Below, in pieces: positions 59,301 through 64,000 of a DNA stretch of 64,000 nt. The notes below the pieces were generated by a model, which made no database searches, was not told the DNA's origin, and worked only from the letters and a program-made list of their open reading frames with translations. Origin of the DNA: Gamsiella multidivaricata (lineage: Eukaryota; Mortierellomycota; Mortierellomycetes; Mortierellales; Mortierellaceae); assembly GCF_025024155.1 (NCBI RefSeq), contig NW_026251810.1, forward strand, positions 1-64,000. The letters run 5' to 3'. A program made the translations under genes and the position numbers. Position 1 is the first letter of the stretch; each line of letters starts with the position of its first letter.

Positions 59301-62300
59301 AATGGCGTGATCCTGAGTCCCGATCCTTTAGACAGTTTCCTATTTCTCATAAACAATTCGTACAGCATAGTGTGGATCATGCAAGAATAAGAGAAGAGGG
59401 AAGGCAGGACGCATGAACCCTTGAGCTCGTTAATGCATCTCTTTGTGAGATTTGCTTCATCCATCTTTCCATGCTCATTCTTTTTATGCGGTTTTAGAGC
59501 AGGCGAATGGACGGAAGGAAGAAGGAGAATGAAAAGCAAAATAAAAACCTGGGAACCGTTGTTTTTTCATGTTACGCCCAGATGAAGAACGAAATTAAAC
59601 ATGGCGCATGCGCAACGCAGGAGAACGAGGGAGAATTAACGCGTTTGCATAGGGGGAGGGAGGGGGGAAGATAAATGCAGGACAACGCGAGCATAATACG
59701 GAGATGATCTGTGCGCACCGGAAACTGAAGTTCTTCTTATTCTTGAGCGTACAAAAAGAAACATGGCATATAACACACGGGCACAAATCGTTACAACAAC
59801 GCCGCATTTGTGCAAAACCTACCAACGGTTCGTGCACGCCCTTGAACACAATTCTGCAGGACCAGAAAAAAAACTGTGTCGTTCACAACCACCAGCATGA
59901 TGTATCTCTCCTCCGTGTGCGTATTCACGTTTATGAACCATCGACAATACCGTCCCTGCACCGCATTCCAGGACAGAACGACAGAAAAAAAATGTCCGCA
60001 AATTAATTGCAATAATACAAGTCTCGAACCCTTCCCCCACCCACGTCCTTCTTCAACCCGCTCATGCCCGGCCTAAAATATGGTCTTACTACTATCCTTG
60101 CACTGGACAGTTGCAGATGTATATAATTTACGAACATACGGCCAGGAGGTCTTTGCTAGTATTCTAAGAATAACAAAACATCCAGGGTCAGCTTGATCGG
60201 CCCTATACTCGGGTTTTTTTACAGGGTAAGATTGTTTGGACTACACGTCGAATGTACGAAGGGTCTGTACACAGTATCAGGTCCTTGCGGGAAATTGCCC
60301 TGAGATACGATCTAGGTTGATAAAAAGAAGCGATGAATCGAACAAGTATTAGAGATGCTGATACAGGTACAGATAGAGTACGTGTACAGGAAAGGAGCAT
60401 AGGGCATCTACAAAAAAAAAGGTGAGCCAAATAATTTCAAAAGTATGTCCTCACCATCATTCACCATCATTACAAATCTAGCTCTAAAAAAAGAGCCAAG
60501 GACGCGTCTTCGAGGTATTTTCTATCGGTACTAAGGCCATGTGGCGGTAATGGTCGTTTGAAAAAAAAAGTTCCCTCTGACCTCATAACGAGCAGGACGT
60601 AATTGCATCCAGAAAATGCACACAATGCATTGTCTGGCGCCTAACGCTTCTCTTTGTCAAGAAGAATCGGGGGGTCAATGGACCATAATTGGAATTAACC
60701 TAGAGTAATAACAACAACAATAGCGACAATAACAAACGTGTGTTGATCTTTCGCCAGGTCATGATAGAGGGAGTCACTTCTTTTTTTCATTCGCAATTAA
60801 CTGCCTCATCCCACTTTCCTACAATGCCCCACTCTCAACTTAGTTTATCTGCTATCTAAACACGCAACATAGGGATACAAGACGAGAGTAAATTAATTTC
60901 TTTTTGCTGCAATGTCGCACGCTTACAAATTTAGAGAGTTCAAGAGTACAAACTCGACTACATCATATCGCTGGTCCAAATTTCTTGTGTTCATGTGTAA
61001 TTTGACCAGAACGCGTTTGTGTTTTGCCATAAATAAACACATAAAAAATGGCATCAATTAGGTTTTTTCTCGGGTGTAGCCCTTTTTTCGGTAATTAGAA
61101 AACGAAGCGGAGGTTTCGTGTTTCCTGCTGTAGATACATGTTCGAGTATACTCGATATTTCTGTTTTCGAAACAGTTCTTTTCTGGTATGCATTTGTCAC
61201 CATGTACCTATATGCTCAAGCTGTATTAGATGGATGAGAAGTAGCTCTCAAAGAACCACAGCCGACCTCTATTATTTTGCCATGAGAGAAAGAGGTGGGA
61301 CCATGCAGCAGGCAACATTAATGTAAATCTGCATTAAAGTTCCTCTACAATTTTTTTGAGAGCCATTCGGGAGAAGGAGGGGGTTTTAAACGTTTCAGAT
61401 TTTATATTTGTATATTTGTGGAGCCGGCCAGGTTTGTGCGGCCATGTATCTCATTGCACATGTGTTGTTTGTATGTCTATCAGTTTGTGCCCTTGCGCAA
61501 CATACATAAGTCATCAGACATAAATAAGATGTGTGCATGCATGTATGGGGCTACATGGCTACATGGGTACTGGCGAGGGCGCGTCTGAGTCTTTGTGTAA
61601 ACAGACGACACACGATGTTGTTTTATGTAATGTAATAATAACGGAAGCACGTCATTGTTGTCTCTGTGTTTTTTTTTACAGTTCGGGTTCAATCAATTTA
61701 TCATTAACACAAAAAAATAAAAAACAAAGTACGAGCGCCATGGAGATCCAGCCATATGGAATACTTGATATATCATTTTGAGAAGTCATTTGGGTTCAGC
61801 CTTTTTTTTTTCTCTTCGCTCACTCCAAGATACGCCCTATGTTGTTCAAAATTCTAAGAACAAAATAAACGGAGCCACAGAGCAATTTTTTTTCTCCAAC
61901 GCGTTTGAACGAACGCGGAGTAAGAGGACGTTGTTGTTTGTGCAACGCGCGTTATTTTGTTCGGCAATTTCTGAATGACAGCTCAAGGTTAATGAGGGTG
62001 GACAAAACCAGCGCAAGAGAGTTAATGAACAATTTCCTCCTGCAGCAGCAGTAGCATCAGCAACAAGGACCGCGCGAAAGAGGTCTATAGAACACAATAA
62101 ACACAAAGAGATAGGGGAGAGCAGCATTGACGCGTAAAAAAAAGGACATTGAATTGCGGACACCTATCTTACATATCTTATGAGATTTTCCGTCCTATGT
62201 AACCTTCTTATCCCCAATGGGCATGAACCTCCTGCTGCTGCTGCTCTTGTCTCCTGCAGAGCGTCACCGTATATACGTATCATTGGTTGACGTCCAAAAC

Positions 62301-64000
62301 GCGCTTCAACCTTATGTCAGAATTGAACCGAAAGCATAAATGTTGGCTTGCCTACTACATGTAGTCATATCCCCCAATGCATTTCGAAATTGCAAACTTT
62401 GATAAGAATATTCTCAAAGAGAACGACCAAAAAAAAGAGGTAACAAAGAAGTGTATATGATGCTCCTTCGTCATTTGGTTAATGTCAATGTTCAGAGATA
62501 GCTCTCAAACGAATATTGTTGTCTTTTCTTCGAGGGAAGTATGAAACAAAAAAGACTTGAAAGGAACGGTGATGCATGGTTCGCAAAAAGGAGACAGTGT
62601 GAGAATGATCCCAATCGCGCGCTGTATACTCAAGTTCTTGCGCCAAATATCTCGACATCAATCCTACCAGTTCTTCTATTTGATCCTCAAACGAATGAAA
62701 TGAATGTTGGGTCTCTCCGTTAAACTCAAGTACACCAAAGGAATCCAATTTGACATGGACTGTTCGGATAATGCGTTTTCTATTGGTTCCTCTAATGCCT
62801 ACCATTCTGGGACTTGTTTCTACCATTTTATGATTCGTTTGTTACATGTCAGTCCTGCCACTCTCTATCAATCTCGGGAACGAATTCCATTCGCTCGATT
62901 GAACCCACTTACTTTATCCATCCACCCCGAAATCGCACACTTTCCTACTCTTTTCTTTCTGCGCTGCGGGGGGTGGTGCTATGCATCGCGCGAGTTGGAT
63001 AATCTGAAACGCGAAAAATAAAAATAAAATAGGAAAAACGACGCGAGGGCAGGAACACAGAGATGCACGGACAATTTTTACGCGTCGCGCGCATTTTTCG
63101 CCTGCGAAAAAAAAGAGAAAAAAAAGTACAAAAAACGCGCCAGCACAATATTGTTTATTCTTTCCATTTCCGTTTTTCATTTTCATCTGTTTTGTGACCA
63201 TGGTAAACTTTAGCAACGGCAACGTCGAATTTTGCAAAAACGAAAATAGGACAGGTGCTAAACAACCACCAAGAGTTTCAAGACGAACGCGTGTACAAAA
63301 GTATATATTTGCGTGTGTAACGTCTTTCGATTGGGGTACTCAAACGTGACAGTTCTGCCGTTTGTACGCAAGAGACGCGTGACAAACATTTACTATGCAT
63401 ATCATGACCAAGGACACTATTACTAGCAATAATACTAACAACAACAATAACAACGGCAACAGCTACAACAACAAAGTGATGTTGAAATTATTTTCCACTC
63501 TTTTGGTCTGTCATCGTTAATAGTATAATAGTGCAGAAGTGAGAAGGGGTCGTGTTTGTTTGCAAGCGGTGAAACAATAGCAAAGAAGAGCAACGGGAAG
63601 CAAATACATGTATCTGACGCACGCAAAGCGTGCAAGGTTATTCCTTTGGAAAGGGAAAAAAAAAGAAATATATAGACAGACAAAATGCATGCAGTACTCG
63701 CTCCTTGCAAAATCCCATGGCCTCTCTCCCGGGGCAGTTCGACGTTTAGAGGTCAGGGGCACAGAATTATACTATCATACACTTTCCCAAACTCGAAGGC
63801 GACAGCGGGTGTAGCAACATGCAAGGCAAAAAAAAGGTATCGAAAAACAAACAATAGACAGGACCCCGCTGCATGGACGCACGCATGACTGAAGAGAGTG
63901 CGCCTTGATCACTAGAGAAAATCCCAATCTCGGTAGAGACTTCTATAACGGTCCATTAACTTGTTTGAGTCTATTCGGTACGTAGTATTGATGGCTTTGA

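Larger units (their letters stand above)
55200..64000. other. 8.8-kb gene-poor region upstream of the zinc-finger gene
   Basis: No confidently recognised gene on either strand. It contains a TTG microsatellite (55344-55389), many A or T homopolymers, a degenerate GGCCCT/GGTCTT minisatellite (58541-58622) and a small His/Gln-rich ORF (59121-59300). One open frame of 113 codons (62826-62485, minus) matches nothing I know. The left part probably holds a long 5' UTR and promoter of the zinc-finger gene; a GTAAGC donor-like site on the minus strand near 55895 could belong to a 5' UTR intron. Confidence 0.5.

Overview
The window is nuclear DNA of a filamentous fungus, most likely an early-diverging one of the Mortierella type (inference). 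Genes are split by many short GT-AG introns of about 80-130 bp. Intergenic DNA is rich in A/T homopolymers and CTT/TTG/CA microsatellites. There is a bacterial-style non-ribosomal peptide synthetase (NRPS) with a dual epimerisation/condensation signature, a feature reported for Mortierella peptide synthetases. All splice models were made by eye, but every joined exon set keeps a consistent reading frame.

Region 1 (1-20.7 kb) is accessory. The 5' part of an NRPS gene on the minus strand runs off the left edge. Divergent from it, on the plus strand, are a full ABCC/MRP exporter, a class C beta-lactamase-fold serine hydrolase and a PLP aminotransferase. Two copies of a palindromic TA-flanked MITE, minisatellites and degraded coding fragments lie between them. 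This is a plausible peptide-metabolite cluster, although the aminotransferase may be ordinary amino-acid metabolism.

Region 2 (22.3-35.0 kb) is mostly housekeeping: V-ATPase subunit a (minus), SRP68 (plus) and an Ssr4-like SWI/SNF-RSC subunit (plus). Between SRP68 and Ssr4 lies a decayed NRPS terminal module (C-A-PCP-TE) on the minus strand, broken by frameshifts, stops and an internal deletion.

Region 3 (35-50.3 kb) begins with about 3 kb without a recognisable gene. It then holds two GT49-family (LARGE/B4GAT1-like) glycosyltransferase paralogues on the minus strand, on either side of a plus-strand tRNA-dihydrouridine synthase (Dus1). Remnants of a small membrane-protein gene follow Dus1. 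A secreted protein with extreme Lys/Glu-, Gln/His- and His/Asp-rich repeats lies beyond the second glycosyltransferase.

Region 4 (50.3-64 kb) holds a three-finger C2H2 transcription factor with poly-Q/H/N tracts (minus). Upstream of it are about 8.8 kb of A/T-rich DNA with microsatellites, one small His/Gln-rich ORF and no confidently recognised gene.
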